Assembly (NCBI RefSeq): GCF_018403265.1
Contig: NZ_BOSI01000001.1
Span: 1,240,001-1,304,000 of the forward strand
Source: Paenibacillus sp. J31TS4
GTDB lineage: Bacteria > Bacillota > Bacilli > Paenibacillales > NBRC-103111
Length of the DNA stretch: 64,000 bases
Reading direction: 5' to 3'
Positions 25,252 through 35,256 of this stretch are shown piece by piece. Made by a program: the position numbers and the translations under genes. The notes beneath the pieces are model-generated. The model made no database searches, was not told the DNA's origin, and worked only from the letters and a program-made list of their open reading frames with translations. Numbering within the stretch: the first letter of the stretch is position 1; the number at the start of each line of letters is the position of its first letter.

Positions 25252-28200
25252 CTAAAACAAATCCATCTGCTCGATCTTCTCTACCATACCCAATCGATCC
25301 AGCACCATTGGTTCTTTGTCTTCGAAGTAGGCATGTCTAATTTCTTGATCATGCTTAAGTATCGCCGTCCCTCCGCTCTTCGCATTTCGCAAACGACAAC
25401 TGTATATGATAGGGAAGTAGTCTCTCAGGAACTTGCCCTCTGTATGGGCTGTCAAGGCAATAATCTGGTAACCAAGCTGATTTGCGATAAAAAAGACTGG
25501 CTCTAACACATGGTCACTTGAGGCTTTCCCGAATGGATTATCAAGAATGGCTGATCGATTGTTCGCTTTGGACTTGGCAACATGCTGACGTTTCTCCGAA
25601 AGATAACTTTGAATGCCCAGGAACAACGCCATATTCTTGCTCCATTTCTCTCCCCCTGACCATAGGTTGGAAGAAGACCAATCTTCTAAGGCATGACTGA
25701 CCCTATTATCATTAGAGACCTTTCGAACCTGGACCTTAATGGGAAGATCGCTGATTTTCATGAGCAATTGCTTAGGGTGCAGCCATCGCTCGATATCCCG
25801 TCTCACCTTTGCCGTGTCTTCTGTACCATCATCCGTCGTATATTCATTCCCGGCCAACCTCTCACTCATCCACTCTACATGCCTAAATAATCTCTCCTTC
25901 GCCTGCTCTTCTTCCCAGACAGGCGCAGAGATAACGATGATAGACTTATACGTATCATCAACACGAACTCGGGTCATCTTCTCTATATTGCTAAGTTCAT
26001 CACACAGGGTCTTCATATAGACGGTTAATTGCCGTATGAAATGCTTCAAGTCCTTGCTGAATTCCTGCATACCTTGTTCAGCAATCATGGTAGCTCGAGA
26101 GATGCCCTCCTTCAACGCGTGTTCCCACTCTCTCATCTCTGGGTAGGTTTTACGCTGATGGATTCCATTTAATGCTGCTTGCCTCAGCTTCTCATTCTTA
26201 ACCTTCGCTTCTACGAACCTTTCGAAGTTGCGTCTCGCGTGCTGAACGCTGTTCAACTCTATCTCGGCTCTCTTATGAACACGCTCCAACGTTTGAAGAG
26301 ACTGGGTGAGAAGTCGGTCTTTATCGATCATTTCTAATATCTCTTGACCACTTAGATCTCGTTGCGCAATACGATCAGACAGGAAGTCATATTTTATATT
26401 ATGTTTATCTAAAGTATTCAGCCACTTCCCCAGCATCGACAACTCAGTGCTGAGTCGCTGCTCCTGCTGCTGGAAAGCTTCCCGTTCTAATCCAAGACGC
26501 TCTTCCTTATCTTGCAGATGCTGACGAACAAGATCCAGCGGCATTTCGAAAGGGTGAATCGGAACCCCATATGCTGTGTAAGCATCGATAGCTGTGCTTA
26601 ACTTCGTCTCCGCCGTATTTTGGTGTAATTGGGCTTCATTTAGTGAAATCTGCTTAACATTCTCGATTCCCTGTAATTCGTTCAACTTGGCCATAGCTTG
26701 CTGGATTCGCACAGGACCATCTGGTGGGAACTTACCCTCCGGGTGCGGCAATGGATATTCCCTCAGCTTTATTTGTAGCTGATCAGCTTCCCCTTGATAC
26801 TGTCGGATCAGCCGTTCGACTGCCTGTCTATCCTTCTCCACCTTCAACAATTGATCTTTGATGAACATTCTTTGTTGAATAAGTGTTTCTTCTGAATCTA
26901 CAGCTTGGATATATCCATTGAAGGCTTTCAGTTCTCGATAAAGTTCCTCCCCCCTCAGCTCACTGAGCAGCTCGGACATTGCTACTCGTTCTCCCTCTAA
27001 TTCCTCCAGTATTCGAGCTAAGGATTGTTTTTCATTCTTCAGCCGATCTTCATCCCGCTGCAGAGCATGCAGTTCTTTCCGGCATCCATCCAGTTGGGGA
27101 ACAATTGTCTTCCATTCCACATCACAGACTTCCCACTCAGCAGCTCGATTGATTTTATCTTTCAACTTTTGTGTCTCTGCTCGCAAGGTGTTCTTCGTAT
27201 CCGCTAAGGTTTGGATGCGCTTCTCAGTCTCTTTTAAGCTACCAGATAAGCTTTCATGATCATCTCTATAACGAAGAAGCGCTTCTTCACTTTTCTTGTG
27301 TTCATTTACATTGCGGGTAAATTCCTCAGATGGATAACGTTCAAGATATTGAGCCAGATGGTTTATCAGCTGGACTACACGATTACGCTCACTTTCGCGC
27401 TGCCGAACTGCTTCTACCGCGCTTTGCGCCTCCAGTCCAATTTGGTGCTTCCATTTTGCGAATCCTTCAACTTCTAGCACTTCTGACCAATAACTGGGGA
27501 TCACTGTGCTGAGTACATAAGGTTCTTCGACGAACATCCTCGCTTCATGTGTCGAAAGAACGATCAATGGGAAGGTACTGTCACTTGAAGATTCTTGTAT
27601 TTTTTGTTCGACCCAAATTTTATCCTCGGGTTGCACCACAAGGGTCATGGGCCAGAATGGGAAGCGCGCAAAGAGCTCATCCTTAGCAATAATCCCTTCT
27701 TCGACTAACCTTCTAGCGAAATCGCTTCCGCTTTCCACTGGCCGGTCACTCGCTTGAATCCACTGGCAAATCCACGGGTCAGCCACGAATGTTTCTAATC
27801 CCCCATAGGTGTCCTGCAACCGACTGGAAATTCGTTCCTTCAGCTTCGCTGCTTCCAAGGTTTTTATCTTTTTATCATCCTCTAATTCGAGAACGGATTC
27901 GATCTTGCCCTGCTCCAAGTATACATTGGAGCAATTCCTTAACGCATACAAGCTTCGCAGCTCATCAAGCAACCTTTGCTGCTCTTCCATCGCAAGTTTC
28001 ACAAAATCTGCAGATCGTTGCTGTGAGAGCTCCGTTGTTCGGATGTCTTCCCGCAGCACCTCCAAGAGCTGGAGGATCTCGTCTTTTTCCTTCGTTTTTT
28101 GCTGCTCCAGTGCTTCTTGCTCTGCTATACACTGCTCTGTCCCAAGCAGCCGTTGTTTCCATTTTACAACTTCACTATCAACCTGCTGTTCACTGGGTAA

Positions 28201-29652
28201 GTCCAGTATGTCTAGAGCGATGCGTTCCTTCTGCTTGGTCAGGGATTGAGAGAGGGTCGTCAGTCTAACTATCTGCTTATCTATACTGGCTAGCTCAGCA
28301 CGTTTATTATCCAATGCTGTCTGCAGCTTACAGTTTTGATCGTTTGTGTTATCGATTTGCCGTTTGACTGCTTCGTACTCCCGAGTAAGGTAACGCTCCT
28401 TTCCCTCATATAGATGCTTAAGCTGCCCCATGACTTGTTGGAGCTTCTCTTTCCAGCCTTCCGCGTCATCCTCTTCATCCATGCTTTGAAGCTTATCTTG
28501 TTCGGCTTGTAGTTGCGCAGTCTTGCGGTCGTAATCCTGCCTGTCCCTCATGTATCTTAGTTCCAACAGAGTCTGCTCCTGCTCAACCCTCTCACTATGA
28601 ACTGTATCATATGCTGTCCTCGCGTTCCGAAGCTGGAGAGTTCGAAGCTTATTTTGCTCCGTGTATTCAGCAATGTTGAGTGAGTCCTTCTCCTGCTTTA
28701 GCACCAACTCAGAATCCGCAATTTGATTGAGTCTCAATTGCGCATCATTCCAAGCTTGTTCAACCTCTGATCTTTGTGTGGATAATGCTTGGTAATGAGC
28801 TTTAACCGTTTGCTTATGCAATGCCAGTTCTCGCTCGACTTGATCCATCCGTTCCATTTGTGACATCATACCTGCAAGCTCAGACTCAATGGCTTTGTTT
28901 TCCTCGATTTGCACCTTCAGCTGTTTGTTTTTGCGAAATTGATCTCGATTTTTCTCGAAGGATTCGGCGAATCCTCCCGCCTCGCCGCCAATGGCCTTTT
29001 GAACTGTTGGAATAAGCAAGCGATTTACAAGATCGGACGTAGTTTTACAATGCTCGAAGAATGACTCTACATCTCCCTCTCCGCTGTTAATTACAGCCAA
29101 AGAATCCCATTCATCGGCCACAATCTTCAGCCTCTGCTCAAGGAAATCACGATAATCTGTAATTGTTGGGAACGTACGAGCCATCAAATTCTTGCGGCTC
29201 ATTGCTACATAATAATCGTTCATTTCTGAAGCTGATGCTGGACGCGCTTTCTGGTTCGCGTCTAATACGGAAAATGGAATCTTCTCGAGGGAACCCGCAT
29301 CGTTGGGAGGATACATATATACATATTTATGGGAATCCAGCTTATCGTTTCGAAGGAACAAGGTAACTGCGGTCACAGCATATTGTCTAGGTTTATCTTG
29401 GATAATCCACTCAATCGCGATATGGGCATGCGCACTTCCCAAGGATAGTGTTTGCAGTAATTTCCGATCTGCCAGGTTCGTATGCGGAATGACGGCTTGA
29501 AGCGCAGTTTGGATAAACACGGTTTTGCCCCCGCCGTTTTCTAACAGGATTGCTGCGTTGTGACCGTCGAAGTAGAACACCTCATCATTATATCGCTTTG
29601 CGCCATTCTCATAGACCACATTGGCAAATCTGATTTTAGATATGGCTGGCAT
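25252..29652 (-). CDS. jetC: Wadjet protein JetC, MukB/SMC-like ATPase
   Basis: A 1466-residue SMC-type motor. The N-terminal head has Walker A ENGGGKT at 38-44; about 900 residues of coiled coil and a hinge follow; the C-terminal head has signature SGGEKWSKN from 1332 and a Walker B-like AILDNPFGKAS with Asp1371. Wadjet complexes use this motor to extrude loops on small circular DNA, which JetD then cuts. The ATG at 29652 follows GGGAGGAGGAGCAG and overlaps jetB by 17 bases. It is the last gene of the operon and is followed by a terminator. No truncation is seen. Confidence 0.93.
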   Translation of the reverse strand: MPAISKIRFANVVYENGAKRYNDEVFYFDGHNAAILLENGGGKTVFIQTALQAVIPHTNLADRKLLQTLSLGSAHAHIAIEWIIQDKPRQYAVTAVTLFLRNDKLDSHKYVYMYPPNDAGSLEKIPFSVLDANQKARPASASEMNDYYVAMSRKNLMARTFPTITDYRDFLEQRLKIVADEWDSLAVINSGEGDVESFFEHCKTTSDLVNRLLIPTVQKAIGGEAGGFAESFEKNRDQFRKNKQLKVQIEENKAIESELAGMMSQMERMDQVERELALHKQTVKAHYQALSTQRSEVEQAWNDAQLRLNQIADSELVLKQEKDSLNIAEYTEQNKLRTLQLRNARTAYDTVHSERVEQEQTLLELRYMRDRQDYDRKTAQLQAEQDKLQSMDEEDDAEGWKEKLQQVMGQLKHLYEGKERYLTREYEAVKRQIDNTNDQNCKLQTALDNKRAELASIDKQIVRLTTLSQSLTKQKERIALDILDLPSEQQVDSEVVKWKQRLLGTEQCIAEQEALEQQKTKEKDEILQLLEVLREDIRTTELSQQRSADFVKLAMEEQQRLLDELRSLYALRNCSNVYLEQGKIESVLELEDDKKIKTLEAAKLKERISSRLQDTYGGLETFVADPWICQWIQASDRPVESGSDFARRLVEEGIIAKDELFARFPFWPMTLVVQPEDKIWVEQKIQESSSDSTFPLIVLSTHEARMFVEEPYVLSTVIPSYWSEVLEVEGFAKWKHQIGLEAQSAVEAVRQRESERNRVVQLINHLAQYLERYPSEEFTRNVNEHKKSEEALLRYRDDHESLSGSLKETEKRIQTLADTKNTLRAETQKLKDKINRAAEWEVCDVEWKTIVPQLDGCRKELHALQRDEDRLKNEKQSLARILEELEGERVAMSELLSELRGEELYRELKAFNGYIQAVDSEETLIQQRMFIKDQLLKVEKDRQAVERLIRQYQGEADQLQIKLREYPLPHPEGKFPPDGPVRIQQAMAKLNELQGIENVKQISLNEAQLHQNTAETKLSTAIDAYTAYGVPIHPFEMPLDLVRQHLQDKEERLGLEREAFQQQEQRLSTELSMLGKWLNTLDKHNIKYDFLSDRIAQRDLSGQEILEMIDKDRLLTQSLQTLERVHKRAEIELNSVQHARRNFERFVEAKVKNEKLRQAALNGIHQRKTYPEMREWEHALKEGISRATMIAEQGMQEFSKDLKHFIRQLTVYMKTLCDELSNIEKMTRVRVDDTYKSIIVISAPVWEEEQAKERLFRHVEWMSERLAGNEYTTDDGTEDTAKVRRDIERWLHPKQLLMKISDLPIKVQVRKVSNDNRVSHALEDWSSSNLWSGGEKWSKNMALFLGIQSYLSEKRQHVAKSKANNRSAILDNPFGKASSDHVLEPVFFIANQLGYQIIALTAHTEGKFLRDYFPIIYSCRLRNAKSGGTAILKHDQEIRHAYFEDKEPMVLDRLGMVEKIEQMDLF

Positions 29653-30382
29653 TCTGCTCCTCCTCCCGTCGTTCATACTGATACATGAATTGCAGTATGC
29701 CGCGGTTATACTCGGATTCCATGAAATAACGTTGGACGATCATCTGTGTCTTCTCCGTTAATTCGTATTCATCTTCTCCGATCTCATGGATAATCCCCTG
29801 TTTCTTCATGAAATCGCAAGTTTTATACAAAAAGTTGAAGCGGCTAATGGTACGGCCCGATTGCCTGACAGCTGCTTCCCTAACATCGTTCATCGCATCC
29901 CACTTATCTATGATAACAGTCCAATTTACATCGAAGTCTCTCCCATATCGTTGAAGTGCCTCTTCCCCGTGTTCGCTGAGCGTTTCAACCCGTTCACCTA
30001 CCTTCACCATCCATTCACTGATTGTCAGGAAATCCCGTTGAATCTGAGAAGACTGAAAGCTGCAATAGAACTCACCAATAAACACCAATATGCATAAGTA
30101 CATCATGTAAACATCAGCATTATTGAACTGGGAACCGAGTTCACGTCTAACTTCTTCTGTGCGAATATGAAAAGGCGAAAATCCTGTCTTAGGAACCAGG
30201 TACAGCACTTCACCCGCCTGTACGATTACACAGTCTACCCTCCACGCGAACTTCTCCGTTAAGCTACGTACATCATCATTCATCAAATAAGCTTCAATAT
30301 CTTTGCCCGCCTGCTTCCCTTCGCTCATCAAACCTGCAAAAAGCTCAAATGCTTGCATGACCGCCTGTTCGCTATAACTCAT
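29636..30382 (-). CDS. jetB: Wadjet protein JetB, MukE-like
   Basis: A 248-residue soluble protein between jetA and jetC, in the position and size of the MukE/MksE-like winged-helix kite subunit. Features include MSYSEQAVMQAFELFAGLM, a central helical and winged region (YLVPKTGFSPFHIRTEEVRR) and a C-terminal winged helix with KKQGIIHEIGEDEYELTEKT. It bridges the JetA kleisin and the JetC head. Starts at 30382 with GGGAG upstream and overlaps jetA by 11 bases. Identity rests partly on context, since kite proteins diverge strongly. Confidence 0.82.
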   Translation of the reverse strand: MSYSEQAVMQAFELFAGLMSEGKQAGKDIEAYLMNDDVRSLTEKFAWRVDCVIVQAGEVLYLVPKTGFSPFHIRTEEVRRELGSQFNNADVYMMYLCILVFIGEFYCSFQSSQIQRDFLTISEWMVKVGERVETLSEHGEEALQRYGRDFDVNWTVIIDKWDAMNDVREAAVRQSGRTISRFNFLYKTCDFMKKQGIIHEIGEDEYELTEKTQMIVQRYFMESEYNRGILQFMYQYERREEEQNASHI

Positions 30383-31853
30383 GCTCCTTCTCCCTTCGGA
30401 TGATAAGCATATTCTGAATCGTGAATCGCGCCGAAGCCTGTATCGTATCCTCACATTCGGTTACGATCATCAAGTCCCCTTGCACCTGCGACAATGCCCC
30501 GTCCAACAGATCTCCCTCACGATCGGCTTCCCAAGCCGCCGGGGAACGTTGGTGCAGCACTAGCCAAAAATCGTAATACGACCTGTGATTTACAATGAAT
30601 GCGGGCAGCTTCTTCTGAAGCTCTTTCAATTGAATCTCGCGTTCATTGCCCATCGCCTCAAGCACATGTCTCATAATCAGCGAGAAATTACGCTGTTGTG
30701 TCAATCGATTCTGCTCCTCTTGCTCATCGTCCTCTTCAGGATAAGCATGACTGGTCGATTCCTGATTCACACTCACACTTCGCTGTCTGTCGAACAACGA
30801 TAACAGCGACCAGCTTTGATGGCATGCCAATGAAGTGAAGGCACTCGCAAGTCCCTGCGCAGCTACGGGTGGCAAGGGAGACGATACAAGCCGAGAGACA
30901 ATCTCCTGATCGAAATGGAAGGTCTGCAAGCCAACGCTATATAGTGCCTGTTTCGCAGCATCGATCGCTTTATTTTTTAGAATAATGGATTCGTTCAACA
31001 ACTGTTGGTGCATATGATGCGCCTCTCCAAGTTCCTTAGAGATCTGAAGGAGCTGTTCGTATGCTCTCAAGTCCTTCTGTGTTTGAAGGTCTCCACTTTG
31101 CTTCCTCGTTGTATCCACAACGAAACTATAGAGCTCCCTAAACTCTTCATCCTCACGTTCTAAGCGTTCATGAGTAGCCTTTACTACTTGCAAATACTTC
31201 TGGTACGTCTCATCTGAGATAATATTGCGAACAACCTCCAAACCCAAACGCCACATCTGCTCTCGGATCGTCTCCACCGCGATGCGCATTTCGTGAATTT
31301 CCGTCAACGCATTGGCAAATTCCCCCTTCTCCAGTTGCTTGCGGATCAACAGTTGGTTTATTGAAATACGAAACTCACTGAAATACTCTTTTGTAGCGAA
31401 GACTAGTTCAATTCCTGCTTCATCTAGCGTGTAATACTGCCTTTTTGCGGTCTTGTCAAATCCAGCCGTCTTCAATATGGAATAATGATACACTTCCGTT
31501 GCATTCGATTCCCAATCATGATAGACCTCTTCACGCCGTTTACCAGTAGGATCACGATAGGCTTGAATGATCGTTTCTGCAATATCAACAAAGCGATCCC
31601 GGCTCAGCTGTAATTGGTTGCCACAGACTTCAAACAAGAAGTCGGCAAGCTCGGGCACGCCTTTCTTCTTCTGACGCTGCAGCATGCACTCGAAGAAGAA
31701 CAAAAGGGTTAATAAGCCCATGGAAAACCAATCAACATCATCGTCTTCTCCGTTACGCTTACGATATTTTAATCGAAACAGAGGATCCATGATCGCTAGT
31801 CTCTTAATTCGCTCCCCATATCCTTTGACCGCATCCTCTACAAGTCGTCCCAT
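30372..31853 (-). CDS. jetA: Wadjet protein JetA, MukF/kleisin-like
   Basis: A 493-residue mostly helical protein. It has an N-terminal winged-helix-like region (LRYRKRNGEDDDVDWFSMG, ADFLFEVCGNQLQLSRDRF), a long central helical part (about 180-300) and a C-terminal winged helix with a KKLPAFIVNHRSYYDFW segment, matching the MukF/MksF kleisin layout. It closes the SMC ring. ATG 31853 is chosen because GGAGG lies 5 bases upstream; an ATG four codons earlier has no proper site. It overlaps jetD by 16 bases and jetB by 11. Confidence 0.85.
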   Translation of the reverse strand: MGRLVEDAVKGYGERIKRLAIMDPLFRLKYRKRNGEDDDVDWFSMGLLTLLFFFECMLQRQKKKGVPELADFLFEVCGNQLQLSRDRFVDIAETIIQAYRDPTGKRREEVYHDWESNATEVYHYSILKTAGFDKTAKRQYYTLDEAGIELVFATKEYFSEFRISINQLLIRKQLEKGEFANALTEIHEMRIAVETIREQMWRLGLEVVRNIISDETYQKYLQVVKATHERLEREDEEFRELYSFVVDTTRKQSGDLQTQKDLRAYEQLLQISKELGEAHHMHQQLLNESIILKNKAIDAAKQALYSVGLQTFHFDQEIVSRLVSSPLPPVAAQGLASAFTSLACHQSWSLLSLFDRQRSVSVNQESTSHAYPEEDDEQEEQNRLTQQRNFSLIMRHVLEAMGNEREIQLKELQKKLPAFIVNHRSYYDFWLVLHQRSPAAWEADREGDLLDGALSQVQGDLMIVTECEDTIQASARFTIQNMLIIRREKEHEL

Positions 31854-32872
31854 GTTTGCCTCCATAGGTGACGAAGTTCCTCCCCTTGCAACGCTTCCTG
31901 CGGATAATATCCACCTTCCTCAAGCATACAGCGGATCTTGACCTGCTCTTTTTCAGAAAAGTAATTCATAAATGCGTCTTCTGCTAGCTTGTTCTGCTTC
32001 TGATACTGCTTGCCGTAAGTGTAATCCTGATGGAGCAAAGCTTGGTAAAAGGCGACAGCTGGCACTGTTTGTCGTCTCTGATACAGCGTGTACCAGATGG
32101 ATAACCCTTCACGATCCAGATCACCGAAATAGTACAATTTATGGTCATGATTCGGAAGGTTCAGTTGCTGCTCAAGCTGCAAAATGCTTGCCAGGAATCC
32201 CTTCCCCGAGCCATAGATTAATGTAGTAAACGGGGAATCTGCAAGGCAACCAGACAGAGCTGCATAGGCAGACTTATTCTCAACGATCAGGTGAAGATGA
32301 TGGCTTGAAGCAGCTATTCGTCCCGGATTCACGGCAAGCTTCAACGGTTCCGCTGCTGGCACAACTTGCAGCAATTCATATACTCGGATTCGTTCCAGGA
32401 ATGCCCGTCCCCCACCCTCATCAATCCATTTTTCATCTTGCACCAATTCGTAGGATCTTTCTGGTGAAAATGCTTCACTTTCTGGAATCCCCTTGTGCTT
32501 CAAGTACTCGTGTAATCGATGAATGTATTCCTGGTCTTGCTTCCACACTTCCTCGGACATCGCGAAGTAGCCGGACAGCTGTATCATAGGATGAACATGA
32601 ACCTGCTTCTGACGAATCTGTTCGTAATAATCCTTCGTTAACCCATGCTTTACCACCCGAAAAGCATATGGCAAATCAAAGGGATTTTTACCATGAGATA
32701 GAATCGGCTCGAGGAGCCCCTCTTCTAAGAGCCGATGAATACCCTCTAGAAATTCATCAACCCCCATAGAACCATCTACCATTGCTTCAAGCTCACGCAG
32801 CTTCACCGTTTTTTTCTTATATTTAGACAAGTATTTTTTTAATGAGCCGACTAACTCACTCTCTTTATCCAT
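31838..32872 (-). CDS. jetD: Wadjet nuclease JetD with TOPRIM domain
   Basis: A 344-residue protein with an N-terminal winged-helix region (1-90) and a C-terminal TOPRIM nuclease domain: catalytic Glu198 in LIVENKSAY and the Asp pair 251/253 in YYFGDLDREG, followed by a Lys/Glu-rich tail. JetD is the topoisomerase VI/Spo11-like subunit that cuts the DNA once the SMC motor stalls on a small circle. GGAGGG lies just before the ATG. It is the first gene of the operon, so the order is D-A-B-C. Confidence 0.92.
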   Translation of the reverse strand: MDKESELVGSLKKYLSKYKKKTVKLRELEAMVDGSMGVDEFLEGIHRLLEEGLLEPILSHGKNPFDLPYAFRVVKHGLTKDYYEQIRQKQVHVHPMIQLSGYFAMSEEVWKQDQEYIHRLHEYLKHKGIPESEAFSPERSYELVQDEKWIDEGGGRAFLERIRVYELLQVVPAAEPLKLAVNPGRIAASSHHLHLIVENKSAYAALSGCLADSPFTTLIYGSGKGFLASILQLEQQLNLPNHDHKLYYFGDLDREGLSIWYTLYQRRQTVPAVAFYQALLHQDYTYGKQYQKQNKLAEDAFMNYFSEKEQVKIRCMLEEGGYYPQEALQGEELRHLWRQTWDDL

Positions 32873-32918
32873 ACACCCTCCACCTAACCTACATTACAAA
32901 GTGCTGCTGTTTGATTAA

Positions 32919-33008
32919 TTACACCGGCACTATTAATTTATCTATCATTTGAAGCACATCTTCTTTTGTCGGTTCAAACACAGCAACTAGACGGCGAATA
33001 ACAATCAT
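32919..33008 (-). CDS. Possible 29-codon remnant of a larger gene
   Basis: An open frame on the minus strand reads like a protein C-terminus (RRLVAVFEPTKEDVLQMIDK). It is closed upstream by a stop 24 bases before the ATG and has no ribosome site. It may be the tail of a lost gene or chance; it lies upstream of the Wadjet operon, where insertion scars are common. Family unknown. Confidence 0.25.
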   Translation of the reverse strand: MIVIRRLVAVFEPTKEDVLQMIDKLIVPV

Positions 33009-33346
33009 TGGCGATTTACATCTCTGTATTTACTTCAAACAACTACATCATACAGACTTGTTAATCTAATCTAATTGTTATCGTTTGAGTATATACTTTA
33101 AATCCACCTTATTATACAGGTTTCCCTAAGACACTTATTTGTCAGGAAATACATGTTCTCCTACAAAATTTTCCCTCGATACATATTCGTTTGGTTACAT
33201 TTAATCACCTGCTTCTTCCATATGAAAAAAGCATCATAGAATTGGTGTTAGGAATTTCACTACAAAAAGAGAGACGTCTCATTAATTTGAAACACCTCTT
33301 AATTTCATACTTAAATATTCATATTTTATATTGTAGTTGTCCATTG
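33009..33346. other. AT-rich gap upstream of Wadjet, no gene seen
   Basis: No open frame with a ribosome site. The Wadjet promoter should lie between here and 32873, but I cannot assign -35/-10 boxes with confidence because the region is rich in A and T throughout. Confidence 0.5.
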
Positions 33347-34426
33347 TTACTCCAAATCTTCTTTCAATTTTTTAATAAATTGCTCAGATGTAGAGGAGGT
33401 GGCCAATTTTATCCCATAATTTATTTCAGGAAATAACATATGGCCGATTACATAAACCATACCCAACTTTTTTAACTTTTCATTCAGATAATCACCTCGT
33501 AAAGAACGCACACAAATACTTGAAATAAAACCTGCAAGTAAATCAGACACTTGTATGGCTGGCTCCTCTAGCGATTTAGCAAATCTTAAAGTTTTTATTC
33601 GGTCAAAATGTGTGTACGAGTATGTGCCATCTTGATACTGAAAAATTGCCTTACCCGCATTACGGTGAATATTAAATGTTTCAAGATAAGCTTTCTCTAA
33701 TTGAGCGATTTCATCATGAAATATTCTAATTTTGTGGATGTTTTGCTGTCTTGCAAAATGCTCCAATAAATTACATAATGCCTCAAAGACCGGATAATTA
33801 ACCGTTTTTGAGGCTTTCTTTGGGAGGGAAGTCAACCCATATTCTTCTTCCCAAAGTATAGTATCAAGGTGGGGAATCGCACCCCTAACAACATTTGCCA
33901 ATTCACTTTCTTCTTTTAATTCTAACTCTCTCACAAAAGTTTCGTGTAACCCGTGTAACAAATCCAAGGACGGTCTTTTATATAGTTCTGCATAAGCATC
34001 TATAGTACTGTAGCACTTATCATATATTTTTTGAGCAATTTCCTTTTTAACTTTATTTAACCAAGTAAAGTCATCACTTAATTGCTCATTATGTGCCGGG
34101 TCAAAAAAAGCCTCGACTAACTTTGCTGCAACTAGATACCGTTTTTCGGCTAAGTAAAAGAATGGAGTAGCATATTGACCTACATGTGTAAAGATTTCTA
34201 CTAAGAATATTGCCCCCTTGTCAGTTTCAATAATATCTTTAGCCTTTAATTCTTTATTGTAAGGGTAGTATTTCTCCTTGTATTTGTTTACAATTCCATC
34301 AACTTTAAAACGCTCTTCTTTTTTAATTAGCCATCCTGCCAATACATAAACCGGCTGATCCTTGTTCCAAAAATCCCCTCCACTATTCCCTGACTCGTCA
34401 CAATAAAAATCAAATGCGTGCCCCAT
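33347..34426 (-). CDS. DUF3800 protein, predicted RNase H-like nuclease
   Basis: A 359-residue protein. The N-terminal FDFYCDESGNSG (Asp10-Glu-Ser-Gly) and the C-terminal EEPAIQVSDLLAG are the paired acidic motifs of DUF3800, a family with a predicted RNase H-like fold common in defence islands. Between them, FHDEI supplies another acidic residue. ATG 34426 is preferred over one six codons earlier because GGTGGG lies 6 bases before it. It is followed toward the right by a nuclease-like gene on the same strand (54-base gap) and lies 475 bases upstream of jetD. Codon use is much more AT-rich than in the flanking core genes, suggesting transfer. Confidence 0.83.
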   Translation of the reverse strand: MGHAFDFYCDESGNSGGDFWNKDQPVYVLAGWLIKKEERFKVDGIVNKYKEKYYPYNKELKAKDIIETDKGAIFLVEIFTHVGQYATPFFYLAEKRYLVAAKLVEAFFDPAHNEQLSDDFTWLNKVKKEIAQKIYDKCYSTIDAYAELYKRPSLDLLHGLHETFVRELELKEESELANVVRGAIPHLDTILWEEEYGLTSLPKKASKTVNYPVFEALCNLLEHFARQQNIHKIRIFHDEIAQLEKAYLETFNIHRNAGKAIFQYQDGTYSYTHFDRIKTLRFAKSLEEPAIQVSDLLAGFISSICVRSLRGDYLNEKLKKLGMVYVIGHMLFPEINYGIKLATSSTSEQFIKKLKEDLE

Positions 34427-34479
34427 ACTTGCCCACCATTCCATTGTTTAAGTTTGGATAACGAGAAAAATATTGGGAG

Positions 34480-35256
34480 TTAACGTTTCCTTCTTCTCTT
34501 GCTTTTAAACACATTTCTTCCAATTTTGAGTATTAACTTTTTTGCATTTTCATCATCTTGAGAAATTTTATCATCAAATTTTGTAGTGTAATCAAAGATC
34601 TTCACATTAAAATTGCCATACTTTATGCCTTTACTGATTTGTTTCCTTCTCTTTTTTTCAAACTCAACTTGTACTGGTTTTTTTAGAAACTTTATAAACT
34701 TTTCGGTTGTAATTTCCCCATTGAACTCTGGAAAGACGTTAAATTCAATATGTAATCGTTTAGATATAGCAGTTAAACCCGGTTTTGTTCTTGTAATGAA
34801 CATACTAAAAGCTGAATAGTCAATAATGAATGTATCATTAACTTTCCTACTTACACCCACAGGGGTTGTAACTATTAATAATTTATAAATCTTCCTAGGA
34901 GACCATGAATCTAAAACCCCAAGTTGGGATCTTACTAAATTTAAGTTTTCGCTATAGAATTTTGAAATGGATTGAAGTTGAAGAGTAGCTTCCTCCTTCT
35001 TTCCCAAGAGTTCATAAAACCCTCTATGAGTTGTTGGCTGCGAAAAGGCTTTTAACTCGCATAAAAAGAGTTCATTACCTAAGATAAATGCCAAATCACA
35101 CTGAAAGTCACGTTCTGACCCTTTGTTTATTGATCCGCTTGCAAACAAACTCCCCACGACAATATTTCGCTCCTTTAAATCACTAATTATTCTATCTTCA
35201 AACCTTGGACCTTTGAAATCCATATTAGAGTCTTTTTTCAAAAAGTTACACATCAA
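34480..35256 (-). CDS. PD-(D/E)XK nuclease-like protein (likely C-terminal half of a split gene)
   Basis: 258 codons. Residues 46-71 (GSERDFQCDLAFILG then NELFLCELKAF) carry Asp54 and Glu67-Leu-Lys69, spaced as in restriction-endonuclease-fold nucleases such as NERD and Mrr-like proteins. A Lys/Arg-rich tail follows. The first codons overlap the stop of the next gene by 11 bases, and joining the two frames with one base removed gives a smooth protein (SKVLMCNFLKKDSNMDF). It could be a separate, translationally coupled gene (ATG overlapping the upstream stop) or half of a frameshifted gene. Strongly AT-rich. Function in DNA defence is inferred. Confidence 0.68.
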   Translation of the reverse strand: MMCNFLKKDSNMDFKGPRFEDRIISDLKERNIVVGSLFASGSINKGSERDFQCDLAFILGNELFLCELKAFSQPTTHRGFYELLGKKEEATLQLQSISKFYSENLNLVRSQLGVLDSWSPRKIYKLLIVTTPVGVSRKVNDTFIIDYSAFSMFITRTKPGLTAISKRLHIEFNVFPEFNGEITTEKFIKFLKKPVQVEFEKKRRKQISKGIKYGNFNVKIFDYTTKFDDKISQDDENAKKLILKIGRNVFKSKRRRKR

